Source: Anaerovorax odorimutans DSM 5092 (GTDB lineage Bacteria; Bacillota; Clostridia; Peptostreptococcales; Anaerovoracaceae). From it: a stretch of DNA of 64,000 bases. Where the stretch lies: positions 28,462 to 92,461 of the forward strand of contig NZ_AUFC01000013.1 in the NCBI RefSeq assembly GCF_000426305.1. The letters run 5' to 3'. Under the pieces are notes generated by a model. The model did no database searches. It was given only the letters and a program-made list of their open reading frames with translations, and was not told the DNA's origin. Position numbers and translations under genes: made by a program. Shown piece by piece: positions 1 through 9,183 of this stretch (its first letter is position 1; every line of letters begins with the position of its first letter).

Positions 1-2568
1 TTGAAGGTTAAAAATACTAAGAATGAATTAGTATTTGCAGCACAGCCTAAGGTAAAAAGCGGAAGCTTTAGTGAGAAATTTACTCTTGATTCAAATGCAG
101 ATGAAGGTAAGTATACACTTATTGTAGGCAGTATTGGTTTATATGATTCTAAAAGAAATTTTATTGTAAGTAGCTCAACAGAAGCTTATCTCAGCATTGA
201 TGATAACGTAGCAAGCAAAGAATATAAGCCGGGAGAGGAAGTAGAAATAACCGGTATAGCAGCAAATGTTGATTCTTTTACCCTTTGTGTTCGTAATAGT
301 GAAGGTGGCAGAATTTTTGTGGATCAGCCATCTATTGAGAATGGAGCATTTACAACAAAGTTCAGCTTGCCTGATAATACAGTTTCAGGGCAATGTAAAA
401 TAAATCTCAATGCTTACGGTATGACAAGCATTACAAAAGATATTTTTAAAGTAGATTCATCAGGAAGCGGTGATTCGGGAAATCCTGGTGACTCAGGTGA
501 TTCGGGAAATCCTGGAAATCCAGATGATCCCACTGGTCCTACTGTCTTAACTATTAAAGGAAATGGTGTAAAAAATGAAGTTTCTTTTTCATTGAGTCAG
601 CTTGAAGCAATGAGTCAGGAAAAAACTGTTTTCTCAGTAACAAGCGATTTACCGGAGGACTTAAAAGTAGCAGCTAAAGGAGTTTTGCTTACCGATTTAT
701 TGGACAAGGCTGGATTAAAAAGTCAAGCAAAAATGATTTCTTTTAAAGCAACTGATGGATATACTGCTGATTTTACGGTGGATGAATTGTTAAATCAAAG
801 TCGCTATGTCTTTCCCGGTAAAGAAAGAGTAGGAGCATTAGTTGCATTGGAAAGGGCGGAGAGAACTTCAAATTTCAATAATTTGTCAACTGATGAAACG
901 CCGGTTTTATGTTTTGGACAGCGGGCAGAAACAGATCAGACACTATTTTCTTTTGTAAAGTATTTAAAAACTATTACCGTAACCACGGATAGCCCAAAGC
1001 AATGGGACGAGCCTACAGCAAAAATAACAACCAAAGATTCAGAAACAAAAGTTGAAACAAAGGGAGGTCAGGTGGAAAGCCAATCTAAAGTTTATCTTGA
1101 ATGTGATTCAGGTGGAAAAATTTATTATACCACAGATGGCAGCACTCCCGATCTTAACAGCACAATTTTCAATCCTCATGGATGTGGAGCAGACGTTGGG
1201 AAATACGATCCTATCGTTACAAATAATAATACTACTGTAAAAGCAATGGTAGTAGGAAGAGGCAAAACAAACAGTGATGTGATTACATATGAATTTACAG
1301 TACCGGGTTCAACTGATAAAACTCCAATACCTGAAAAGAAAGTTGATGAATCAAATATTAAAAGAGAATCTTCAAATTTGGGTAACGGTCGCAGTGAGGA
1401 AAAAATTACTTTACTTACCGGTGTTGTGAATGATATTACTAATGCGAAGAAGGGAAGCCGATTGGCAATTGCTTCAGATAGTAGTGCAGATAAAGTGAGG
1501 TTAGAGATTTCTTCTTCCAACATTAAAAAAGCTAAAGAAAAAGAATTATTCATAGGATTGGATAGTCAAAATGGTGGCTATACATTACCATTAAGTACTA
1601 TAGATATAGATAAAATAGCAGCTGAATTAGGTGTTAAATCTGATGATTTAAAATTAAATATAGTAATTTCTAAAGAAGATGCAGAAGTCAAAAACAAACT
1701 TGCAGCTAAAGTGAAAAATGGACAGCAAATGTTGACTGACCCTATAGAGTTTAGTGTAGAAATATGGGATTCTCAAAGTAAAAAGAAAGAACTCAGCTAC
1801 TTTAACGGTAATTATGTGGAAAGATATATTTTGTTAAGTAGTGATGTAAACATCAATAGGGCTATAGGTGTACGTTGGAATGAAGAAAAAGGCAGCTTTA
1901 CACCTGTTCCAACCAGATTTGAAACTAAAAACAATAAAAAGCATGCTGTAATATTAAGCAGAAGCAACAGCTTATATACAGTTTTACAATCTGATAAATC
2001 TTTTGAAGATATTAAAAATAACTGGGCAAAAGAAGATATAGAATTGCTGGCATCCAAAATGCTTATAACAGGTAAGAGTGATACCTCATATGCACCGAAA
2101 AGCAATGTGACAAGAGCAGAATTTGCAGCCCTTCTTGCACGAGCTTTAGGTTTAGAGGAAGTAACATTAAAAGAAGGTCAATATAAAGATGTGGCTGTTG
2201 ATGCATGGTATGCAGGAAGTGTTGCTGCAGCTGCAAAAGAAAATATTATTACAGGTTATTCCAAGGATGAATTTAAACCTAACAAAAATATTACAAGGGA
2301 AGAAATGACAGTTATGATTGCACGTGCGGCAGTTGTGGCAGGTCAAAGTACAACTTTATCGGAGAGTGAACAGGCAAAGATTCTTAAAGATCTCAAAGAT
2401 AATACAAATATTTCATCTTGGGCTAAGGAAGATGTGGCATTAGCTATAAATGCAGGAATCATAAAAGGAATGGCGGCGGATAGTTTTTCTCCGAAGTCTT
2501 ATGCAGACAGAGCGCAAAGTGCAGCCATTTTAAAGAGATTTCTTATATATATTGATTTTATGAGTTAA
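1..2568 (+). CDS. SLH-anchored surface protein with sulfite-oxidase-like ligand-binding domain (5' truncated)
   Basis: The reading frame is open at the window edge and has no signal peptide, so the true start lies upstream. Visible parts in order: the end of one and a full second Ig-like repeat (about residues 1-150), a Gly/Ser/Pro/Asp linker (about 152-180), a domain resembling the sulfite-oxidase molybdopterin-binding fold (about 183-340, with VLTIKG, LLTDLLDKAG, FTVDELL, RYVFPG and CFGQRA motifs), a chitobiase C-terminal-like domain (about 355-435, YYTTDGSTPD), a middle domain, and three SLH repeats (about 665-850) that would bind pyruvylated wall polymer. It is the first of five proteins with this binding domain upstream of an ECF transporter. 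Catalytic molybdenum binding is not demonstrated. Role as surface ligand binder is inferred. Confidence 0.8.
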   Translation: MKVKNTKNELVFAAQPKVKSGSFSEKFTLDSNADEGKYTLIVGSIGLYDSKRNFIVSSSTEAYLSIDDNVASKEYKPGEEVEITGIAANVDSFTLCVRNSEGGRIFVDQPSIENGAFTTKFSLPDNTVSGQCKINLNAYGMTSITKDIFKVDSSGSGDSGNPGDSGDSGNPGNPDDPTGPTVLTIKGNGVKNEVSFSLSQLEAMSQEKTVFSVTSDLPEDLKVAAKGVLLTDLLDKAGLKSQAKMISFKATDGYTADFTVDELLNQSRYVFPGKERVGALVALERAERTSNFNNLSTDETPVLCFGQRAETDQTLFSFVKYLKTITVTTDSPKQWDEPTAKITTKDSETKVETKGGQVESQSKVYLECDSGGKIYYTTDGSTPDLNSTIFNPHGCGADVGKYDPIVTNNNTTVKAMVVGRGKTNSDVITYEFTVPGSTDKTPIPEKKVDESNIKRESSNLGNGRSEEKITLLTGVVNDITNAKKGSRLAIASDSSADKVRLEISSSNIKKAKEKELFIGLDSQNGGYTLPLSTIDIDKIAAELGVKSDDLKLNIVISKEDAEVKNKLAAKVKNGQQMLTDPIEFSVEIWDSQSKKKELSYFNGNYVERYILLSSDVNINRAIGVRWNEEKGSFTPVPTRFETKNNKKHAVILSRSNSLYTVLQSDKSFEDIKNNWAKEDIELLASKMLITGKSDTSYAPKSNVTRAEFAALLARALGLEEVTLKEGQYKDVAVDAWYAGSVAAAAKENIITGYSKDEFKPNKNITREEMTVMIARAAVVAGQSTTLSESEQAKILKDLKDNTNISSWAKEDVALAINAGIIKGMAADSFSPKSYADRAQSAAILKRFLIYIDFMS

Positions 2569-2580
2569 AAGTAAAATGTC

Positions 2581-3271
2581 TTGGGTCGCAGCAGGACGAA
2601 AGGAATTTTAGGAGGTACTTAAAATGGGATTAAAAAATAATAAATTACTGAGAATGTTAGTTGTAATGGTATTAGTTGTGGGGATGTTCAGCATAACAGC
2701 TTTTGCTGATACAGATTCAGTTGCAATTTACGTGCATGATATAAGTGCTGATACCGATACTTTGGTAGCAACATATGACCTTACAGATTTGAATGATACA
2801 AGCGAGTTTACAACAATTGCAAAACATAATTATTCATCTATTACATGCCATAATACTTATCAGTATTATACTGCAAAGGGTCCTGAACTTCAGGAGATTT
2901 TTACTAAAGCTTTATCTGGTTCAGGTGTATCACTAAATGATGTTGAAGATGTGGAAATCATTGCTTCTGATACATCAATTGAAATTTCAAAAGATGATTT
3001 GTTAGCATCAAGATCTTGGTATAACACTGATCATAGTTTTGGTGGTACAACAAAAGCTATACTTGCTACAAGCTATACGTCAGGATTAAACGCAGCTGAC
3101 AATACATTAAGTACAAGTAATACTCTTAGAGATTTTTATGGACAGACTAGCTTTACTGATTATGTAATTGCGAATTTTATTAAGAACACAGCAACAATTA
3201 CATTATATGTTCAGTAAGATAAAAAGAACAAAGAGTATAGAGTAAATTAATTCAAATTTGCTGCGACCCAA
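2581..3271. repeat. 13-bp perfect inverted repeat flanking a small secreted-protein gene
   Basis: TTGGGTCGCAGCA at 2581-2593 recurs as its exact reverse complement at 3259-3271. The arms bracket the gene at 2624-3217 together with its ribosome site, and the match does not extend beyond 13 bp on either side. It could be an invertible or mobile cassette boundary, or the footprint of a past insertion. No recombinase lies next to it. Confidence 0.5.
2624..3217 (+). CDS. Small secreted protein with stand-alone sulfite-oxidase-like domain
   Basis: The 197-residue product has an N-terminal signal peptide (basic start, hydrophobic stretch, AFA-D cleavage region near residue 28) preceded by AGGAGG. 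The mature part keeps the landmarks of the binding domain in its neighbours: a beta strand opening, a TYDLTDL segment, a GPELQEIF segment equivalent to GPTLKSIL in the gene at 9184, and an ISKDDLL segment equivalent to FTVSQLL. It has no SLH, LPXTG or membrane anchor, so it is probably released or held by partner proteins. It is likely an accessory binding protein of the same uptake system; the ligand is unknown. Confidence 0.6.
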   Translation: MGLKNNKLLRMLVVMVLVVGMFSITAFADTDSVAIYVHDISADTDTLVATYDLTDLNDTSEFTTIAKHNYSSITCHNTYQYYTAKGPELQEIFTKALSGSGVSLNDVEDVEIIASDTSIEISKDDLLASRSWYNTDHSFGGTTKAILATSYTSGLNAADNTLSTSNTLRDFYGQTSFTDYVIANFIKNTATITLYVQ

Positions 3272-3396
3272 TATTTATTAATAAATTTAAGACAAGTAAA
3301 AATCAGCAGCTTGCCTGCGTAATACATAGATAAAATATAATATTAATTATAATATTTGAAAATCAATAATGAAATAAGAAAAGGGAGGTTAATTAC

Positions 3397-6300
3397 GTGA
3401 AAAAAATAATATCATATATTATTTGCTTTACCATGTTTCTAACTTGTATACCCATGAACCAAGCTTGGGCAGATGATACTGCCCTGCCGCAGACTCCGGA
3501 AGCATATGCACAAAGTGATTATGCTAAGTACAGAGCAAGGATGACTGCAGGTGAAAATCATATGGCAGCTGTAAAGGCAGATGGAACAGTAGTGGCATGG
3601 GGGGGAGACAATATATATAAACAGGCAGATGTACCGGAAGGTTTGTCAGATGTAAAAGCAATAGCAGCAGGAACGTATAATACGCTAGCGTTAAAAGAAG
3701 ACGGGACAATTGTAGGCTGGGGAAGTGTATTAAATGAAAGTGGAGAGACTGTTACTTATACAATTCCGGAAGAATTGAAGAACGTAGAATTTAAATCAAT
3801 AGCTGCAGGGAATTCAATGTCTGCTGCCGTTAAAAAAGATGGTTCAGTTGTTGTTTGGGGATCTAACCATTCTGGCGATTACGGACTAGAAAATGTACCA
3901 GACTTATCTGATGTTGTAACCGTGGAAATTAACGATTTTCAGGTAGCAGCATTAGATACATCAGGGAAAGTTACATGCTGGGGAGAAAGCAACAGAATAA
4001 ATGGTGCACCCACCGGCGAAGGTTTTGTTGATATAACTTCAGGAGGCAATATTTGGCTAGCATTAAAAAAAGATGGAACAGTAGCAATATGGGGTGTACT
4101 TAAGTCTAAAGAAAAGAAAATTATAAATGAATCAAATGTAAAAGCTATAGCAGCGGGACATAGATTAGCATTGGCATTGTTTGAGGATAGATCGATTGAA
4201 GAGTTTACAAATTATAGAAGTTCAATACCGAGTGATTTAAATAAAAATAAATTAAATGAGGCTGAAAATGTGGCAGCAATTTTTGTAACAACGGAATATC
4301 TACAAACATGTAATGCACTAATAATGCAAACTAATGGTAAGGTAGTTGCTTATAGCAGTGAAGATACTCTGTTAAAGAATATTCCGGAAGGTTTGAATTT
4401 ATTGTCAAATTCAACGCCGCAGTCAAGCGATGCTGATTTAAGTGATCTTGCTGCTTTAGACTATAACCTAAGTCCTAAATTTGACAAAGGAGTTACACAA
4501 TATGCAATTAGCCTGCCTAATAATGTCTCTCAAGTAGCAGTAACGGCAACAACTTCAAGTGTAAAAGCTGCATTGACGGTAAACGAAGAAATAGCGGAAA
4601 GCGGCACTGCATACACAGTTAAAGACCTTAAGGTGGGAGATAATAATATAACTGTAAAAGTCACAGCAGAAGACGGAACCGTAAAAACGTATACAATAAA
4701 AGCTGTAAGAGCAGGCGACGGCACAGAAAAGAGCAATGATGCTGATTTAAGTGGTCTTGATGTTGAAAGCTATGAACTAAGTCCTGAATTTGACAAAGGA
4801 GTTACACAATATGCAATTAGCCTGCCTAATAATGTCTCTCAAGTAGCAGTAACGGCAACAACTTCAAGTGTAAAAGCCGCATTGACGGTAAACGAAGAAA
4901 CAGCGGAAAGCGGCACTGCATACACAGTTAAAGACCTTAAGGTGGGAGATAATAATATAACTGTGAAAGTTACAGCGGAAGACGGAACTGTAAAAACGTA
5001 TACAATAAAAGCTGTAAGGGCAGGCGACGGCACAGAAAAGAGTAATGATGCTGATTTAAGCGGTCTTTCTGTGGAAGGTTATGACTTGAACTCGGATTTT
5101 ACTTCCGAAGTGATCAATTATGAATTTAATGAAGTTCTGCCTAATAATGTTACTCAAGTAGCAGTAACGGCAACAACTTCAAGTGTAAAAGCATCAATGA
5201 CGATAAATGATGAAGAAGGGGAGAACGGTACAGCATACAATGTAAGCCTTTACGTTGGAGCTAATGATATTGATATAAAAGTTACAGCAGAAAACGGAGA
5301 TGTTAAAACTTACACTATAACTGTCAATGTGGAAGAATATGACGGACCATCACCGGGAATACCTCAATCTATAAAAGCTTACAATGACAGTGAATATGCC
5401 CATGCTTTAGATAAAGTTGTTGGTGAGGGAAACTTTATTTTTATAAATCAAGATGGTTCCGTTACAAGATACAAAAATTTGGGCAGATATCCAGTAGCTA
5501 TGGGGCAGTACGATTTGCCTGATAATCTAAATCATGTAAAGAAAGTAATAGAAACACTTAACAATCTTGTGGCGTTAAAGGATGACGGTACGGTGGTTGC
5601 ATGGGGAAGCCCTGATACCGGTCTATGTAATGTACCAGAAGGCTTAAAAGGAGTGACAAATATAGAGACAGGTTTTAGTTCTGATTTCTGTATTGCATTA
5701 AAGGAAGATAGCACGGTGGTAGTTTGGGGAAAGAATGATAAGAGTCAGTGTACTGTACCGGAAGGATTAAGCGGAGTTAGACAAATATTAGGAGGCTATA
5801 ATTGCTGTTTAGTTTTAAAAGAAGACGGCACTGTAAAAGCATGGGGATCAAATTATTATGGTCTTTGTGATGTACCGGAAGGTTTAAACGGAGTTACAGA
5901 TATAGCAATAGATTCAGATGGTAAATTTGCTCTTGCGCTAAAAGAAGATGGTACAGTGGCAGCATGGGGATCAAATGAGCATGGTGAGTGTAATGTACCT
6001 TCGGATTTAAATAATGTAGCATATATCAGAGCAGAAATCTGGAATGCAATTGCCGTTAAAAAAGATGGTTCAGTTGTAATTTGGGGTGACAATGATTATG
6101 GTCTTTGTGATGTACCGGAAGGTTTAAGAAATGTAGTTTCAATTTCTAATGTTGTTACTGGATGTATTGCTGTATTAAAAGCTGACGGTACAGTTGCAGC
6201 ATGGGGCAATGATAGCAGCGTGGTAAAGAATATGCCTGCAGGACTTCATGATATAGTAGCAGTAAGAGTTTATAGTGCCAGTGCCAGTGGCACAAAGCGT

Positions 6301-6888
6301 ATTCATGCTCTGAAGAAAGATGGTACAGTATCAATATGGGGTTCCAATTGGGAAAAAAAGGAAGTATACTTGAGTCAAGCAAAAGATGTGGTATACATAG
6401 GAGATAGATTTGTCATTTACCGAGGCGGTGACTTGGATTGTTACTATAGAGCTTCTCTTAATTCTACTGAGTTTGCAGAGTTGCAGGAAATTGCAGGAAA
6501 AGTAAATGTCTTATCAGGTCACTATTTTTCAGCACATGATGTAGAATTGAACGATTCAGAAGGAAAAAGTGCAACTTCGGTAACCGCCAATGGAACATAT
6601 AAGATAAATGCAAAGATTGATAACTATTATTGTGAGGATACAAAATGCAATGTAATCATACAGGTACGAGGAGGCGAAGGTGCAGAAGCTTCCGGAGGGG
6701 GAAATGTGATAAGCTGCAGCGAACAGAACATTGATGTACCCCTTGAAGGAAGTACAGTAAGTGCTGACTTTACCATGCCTGAAAACATAAGCGGACATGT
6801 TTATGTAGATGTATTTGCATGGGATAAAGGTGATAATCTGGCTCCGAGAGCTGAAGCTAATCAATCTCTAAAGATAAAGGTAGATTAA
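3397..6888 (+). CDS. Large secreted protein: two RCC1-type propellers around three cadherin-like domains
   Basis: GTG start after GGGAGG; signal peptide ends near residue 26 (AWA-D). Two arrays of RCC1-like blades (repeated LKxDGTVVAWG and CDVPEGL motifs) lie at about residues 48-345 and 670-1020, each with seven or eight blades. Between them are three cadherin-like beta-sandwich domains of the PF12733 type (about 350-650), encoded by near-identical DNA. The C-terminal ~110 residues match the C-terminus of the downstream phosphatase (shared VQVR, GDG/GEG, FVDVF-type motifs). No anchor is visible. Such propellers usually bind proteins or carbohydrates; here the role, perhaps docking within the surface complex, is inferred. 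Confidence 0.8.
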   Translation: MKKIISYIICFTMFLTCIPMNQAWADDTALPQTPEAYAQSDYAKYRARMTAGENHMAAVKADGTVVAWGGDNIYKQADVPEGLSDVKAIAAGTYNTLALKEDGTIVGWGSVLNESGETVTYTIPEELKNVEFKSIAAGNSMSAAVKKDGSVVVWGSNHSGDYGLENVPDLSDVVTVEINDFQVAALDTSGKVTCWGESNRINGAPTGEGFVDITSGGNIWLALKKDGTVAIWGVLKSKEKKIINESNVKAIAAGHRLALALFEDRSIEEFTNYRSSIPSDLNKNKLNEAENVAAIFVTTEYLQTCNALIMQTNGKVVAYSSEDTLLKNIPEGLNLLSNSTPQSSDADLSDLAALDYNLSPKFDKGVTQYAISLPNNVSQVAVTATTSSVKAALTVNEEIAESGTAYTVKDLKVGDNNITVKVTAEDGTVKTYTIKAVRAGDGTEKSNDADLSGLDVESYELSPEFDKGVTQYAISLPNNVSQVAVTATTSSVKAALTVNEETAESGTAYTVKDLKVGDNNITVKVTAEDGTVKTYTIKAVRAGDGTEKSNDADLSGLSVEGYDLNSDFTSEVINYEFNEVLPNNVTQVAVTATTSSVKASMTINDEEGENGTAYNVSLYVGANDIDIKVTAENGDVKTYTITVNVEEYDGPSPGIPQSIKAYNDSEYAHALDKVVGEGNFIFINQDGSVTRYKNLGRYPVAMGQYDLPDNLNHVKKVIETLNNLVALKDDGTVVAWGSPDTGLCNVPEGLKGVTNIETGFSSDFCIALKEDSTVVVWGKNDKSQCTVPEGLSGVRQILGGYNCCLVLKEDGTVKAWGSNYYGLCDVPEGLNGVTDIAIDSDGKFALALKEDGTVAAWGSNEHGECNVPSDLNNVAYIRAEIWNAIAVKKDGSVVIWGDNDYGLCDVPEGLRNVVSISNVVTGCIAVLKADGTVAAWGNDSSVVKNMPAGLHDIVAVRVYSASASGTKRIHALKKDGTVSIWGSNWEKKEVYLSQAKDVVYIGDRFVIYRGGDLDCYYRASLNSTEFAELQEIAGKVNVLSGHYFSAHDVELNDSEGKSATSVTANGTYKINAKIDNYYCEDTKCNVIIQVRGGEGAEASGGGNVISCSEQNIDVPLEGSTVSADFTMPENISGHVYVDVFAWDKGDNLAPRAEANQSLKIKVD
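4429..5334 (+). repeat. Three tandem copies of a 309-bp in-frame repeat
   Basis: Copies begin at 4429, 4738 and 5047 with the shared block GATGCTGATTTA and encode the three cadherin-like domains. Copies one and two are nearly identical over most of their length, while copy three is diverged in its first third. The close identity of the first two points to a recent duplication or gene conversion. Confidence 0.85.
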
Positions 6889-6919
6889 TAGAAGAAAATA
6901 TTAAGGAGGAGAAATCCCT

Positions 6920-8533
6920 ATGAATAAGAAAAAAAGCCTGCTGAAAAGGCTCACCGCTGTTTCAATAGTATTTATCTTATTGATGGCTTTAAGCGGAATT
7001 ACAGCAATGGCAGACAACACTTCTTTACCGGATCAAGTAGCTCTGTCTTGGACAGCCAGTCCACAGACAACGCAGACAGTATCGTGGAGGGCAAAGGCAT
7101 CTGAAGGAAAAGTACAATATATGAAAGAAAGTGAAAAGACTGATAATTTCAGCGGAGCCATGGAAAAAGCTGCCCAAAGCAGTACCTTATATGACGAATA
7201 TTATCATTTTGAGGTACAGCTGGACAATTTGGAACCGAGAACTGCTTATGTTTATCGTGTTGGAAATGGAAGCTTATGGAGTAAAACTTTCAGTTTTGAA
7301 ACAGAAGCTCTCTCCACAGAAAAATTCACATTTATGGATTTGGGTGATGTTCAGGAAGGTGAGGATACCAGTGAATTTAAAAAACTATTGGAGCATGCTT
7401 ATACCAATTACCCGGATATAAAATTTTCACTTGCTAACGGTGATTTAATAGATGATCCAACAAGTTCAAAACAATGGGAAAAATTTTATGAAGCAGCTGA
7501 GGGTACTTTTGATCATATTCCTCTATTTACCGCTTTTGGAAATCATGAATCAGAGGATAATGCACTTTACTACAAATCAATGGTACTTCCGCAAAACGGA
7601 CCGGAGGGATATAAAGAGCAATTTTATTCCTTTGATTATGGCAATGCTCATTTTGTAGTGTTGAACAGTAATGCTATGGGAAATTCAGTACAGTGTCAGC
7701 CTTTACTTGATTGGTTAAGCAGTGATCTTGAGCAAAGTAATAAAAAATGGAAATTTGCTGTATTTCATCATCCCCCTTATGGTGTTAATTCGGGAAATTC
7801 CGGAGATAAAGAAAGAGCTGCTATGATTCAGGAAAAATGGCTGCCTATATTAGAAGATAACGGTGTTGATATGGTCTTTGTAGGTCACCAGCACATGTAT
7901 ATGCGTACTTATCCTATAAAGAATGGAAAGATACAAGAGAATCAAGCAGATGGTATTACATACGTAATGGAAAATTCAACAGATAAATATTATGTTAATC
8001 CTGAAACACATGATTATATTCAAAAGGTATATTATGGATCGGAGGAAGGTACTAACATTTACGGAATCATAAGTATTGATGGTGATATGCTTAAGCTGAC
8101 AAGTTTAAACTCGGATGGTGTAATTAAAGATGAATATGTGATTAATAAAGGCAAGACTATGGATTCAAGAGTGGCAGTCAGCAGTGTGAAGCTTTTAGAC
8201 AACTCTTTTAATGAAATTAATTCTGTAGCCTCAAAAGGGAATTTTAAGATAAAGGTTCATCTTAATAATAACAGCAGCAGCTCGCAGAAGGTGCAGACTG
8301 TTGTTCAGGTTCGCTGCGGAGATGGTGCATCATCAACATGCGGCGGTAAAATTTTGGGAGTTGTAAGTGTGAATGCAGATGTTCCTACAGATGGTGCTGA
8401 TGCATATGCACAGTTTACATTGCCGGATATTTCTGAAGGTACAGCCTTTGTGGATGTCTTTGTATTAGATGAGGGAAATGTGCCTATTGATATGCCATAT
8501 CATAAATTCAACTTTACAGTATCAGGTGATTAA
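6920..8533 (+). CDS. Secreted purple-acid-type metallophosphatase
   Basis: The 537-residue protein has a signal peptide (to about residue 31), an N-terminal fibronectin-like purple acid phosphatase domain (about 40-130) and a calcineurin-like phosphoesterase core (about 135-390). Metal-ligand motifs are all present: DLGDVQ, NGDLIDD, GNHES, FHHPPYG and GHQHMYMR. The C-terminal ~110 residues are homologous to the C-terminus of the preceding RCC1 protein, so the two probably dock to the same partner. The family hydrolyses phosphate monoesters outside the cell. Sitting in an ECF importer operon, it may dephosphorylate the ligand before uptake (inference). Confidence 0.87.
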   Translation: MNKKKSLLKRLTAVSIVFILLMALSGITAMADNTSLPDQVALSWTASPQTTQTVSWRAKASEGKVQYMKESEKTDNFSGAMEKAAQSSTLYDEYYHFEVQLDNLEPRTAYVYRVGNGSLWSKTFSFETEALSTEKFTFMDLGDVQEGEDTSEFKKLLEHAYTNYPDIKFSLANGDLIDDPTSSKQWEKFYEAAEGTFDHIPLFTAFGNHESEDNALYYKSMVLPQNGPEGYKEQFYSFDYGNAHFVVLNSNAMGNSVQCQPLLDWLSSDLEQSNKKWKFAVFHHPPYGVNSGNSGDKERAAMIQEKWLPILEDNGVDMVFVGHQHMYMRTYPIKNGKIQENQADGITYVMENSTDKYYVNPETHDYIQKVYYGSEEGTNIYGIISIDGDMLKLTSLNSDGVIKDEYVINKGKTMDSRVAVSSVKLLDNSFNEINSVASKGNFKIKVHLNNNSSSSQKVQTVVQVRCGDGASSTCGGKILGVVSVNADVPTDGADAYAQFTLPDISEGTAFVDVFVLDEGNVPIDMPYHKFNFTVSGD

Positions 8534-8584
8534 ATATATTTATTGAAGATTTAAGATAGGTTTTCAATAAGAAAAGAAGAGGTA

Positions 8585-9169
8585 ATGAATTTCATGGAAT
8601 ATACTGATAAAGTTAAAAAGGGTGGAAAATCAGCAAAGAAACTGATTTTAATAATAGTTGTTCTTATTCTTATAGTTGTAGTTTCATGGTATTTCAGCAG
8701 TAATAATGATGATTTTAAAGAAGGTACAATTGTCATAAAAGCAGGGGATATTGTAATTGGCAGATTGACATTGGATGATATTGAAAAACTGCCAAGCTCT
8801 GAAATAGAAATGAAGGTTTTTACAAGCTGTAATAATGGATGTAAAAGCAGCAGCAAGGATGACAGCAAAAAAGATGGAAGTGAAGACCATGTTTATACAG
8901 GTACACCTCTAAATGAAGTGCTTAACAGCATTGATCCCAATTTAACATTAAAATATAAAAAAATAATTACAAAAGGGGTAGATTATTATAGTCAAGTTAT
9001 GGATATGGAAGATGTGCAAAAGCCTGACAATATATATATAGTTTACAAAGACTATGGCAAGCTGCTAACGACAAAAGATAATAAAGAGGGTGGTATGCAG
9101 GTGATTGTTACAGGAGATAAATACGGGCAGAGATTTACAAAATGGCTTGTAAGTCTTGAACTTCAGTAA
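8585..9169 (+). CDS. Membrane-anchored protein with sulfite-oxidase-like domain
   Basis: The 194-residue product has one transmembrane helix near residues 18-38 with a basic flank before it, so the rest should face outside as an uncleaved N-terminal anchor. The outer part reads as a variant of the binding domain found in its neighbours: TIVIKAG opening, LTLDDIEKLPS, TGTPLNEVL and a terminal TKWLVSLEL strand. A Cys-containing insertion (SCNNGC) followed by a Ser/Lys/Asp-rich loop replaces part of the domain. An alternative start ATG lies three codons downstream. It may hand ligand from wall proteins to the membrane transporter (inference). Confidence 0.6.
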   Translation: MNFMEYTDKVKKGGKSAKKLILIIVVLILIVVVSWYFSSNNDDFKEGTIVIKAGDIVIGRLTLDDIEKLPSSEIEMKVFTSCNNGCKSSSKDDSKKDGSEDHVYTGTPLNEVLNSIDPNLTLKYKKIITKGVDYYSQVMDMEDVQKPDNIYIVYKDYGKLLTTKDNKEGGMQVIVTGDKYGQRFTKWLVSLELQ

Positions 9170-9183
9170 GGAGGATAAAAAAA

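Noticed and set aside
4530..6382. Minus-strand reading frames in the RCC1 protein gene
   Set aside because: They follow from codon bias and repeats of the plus-strand gene and show no protein features of their own.
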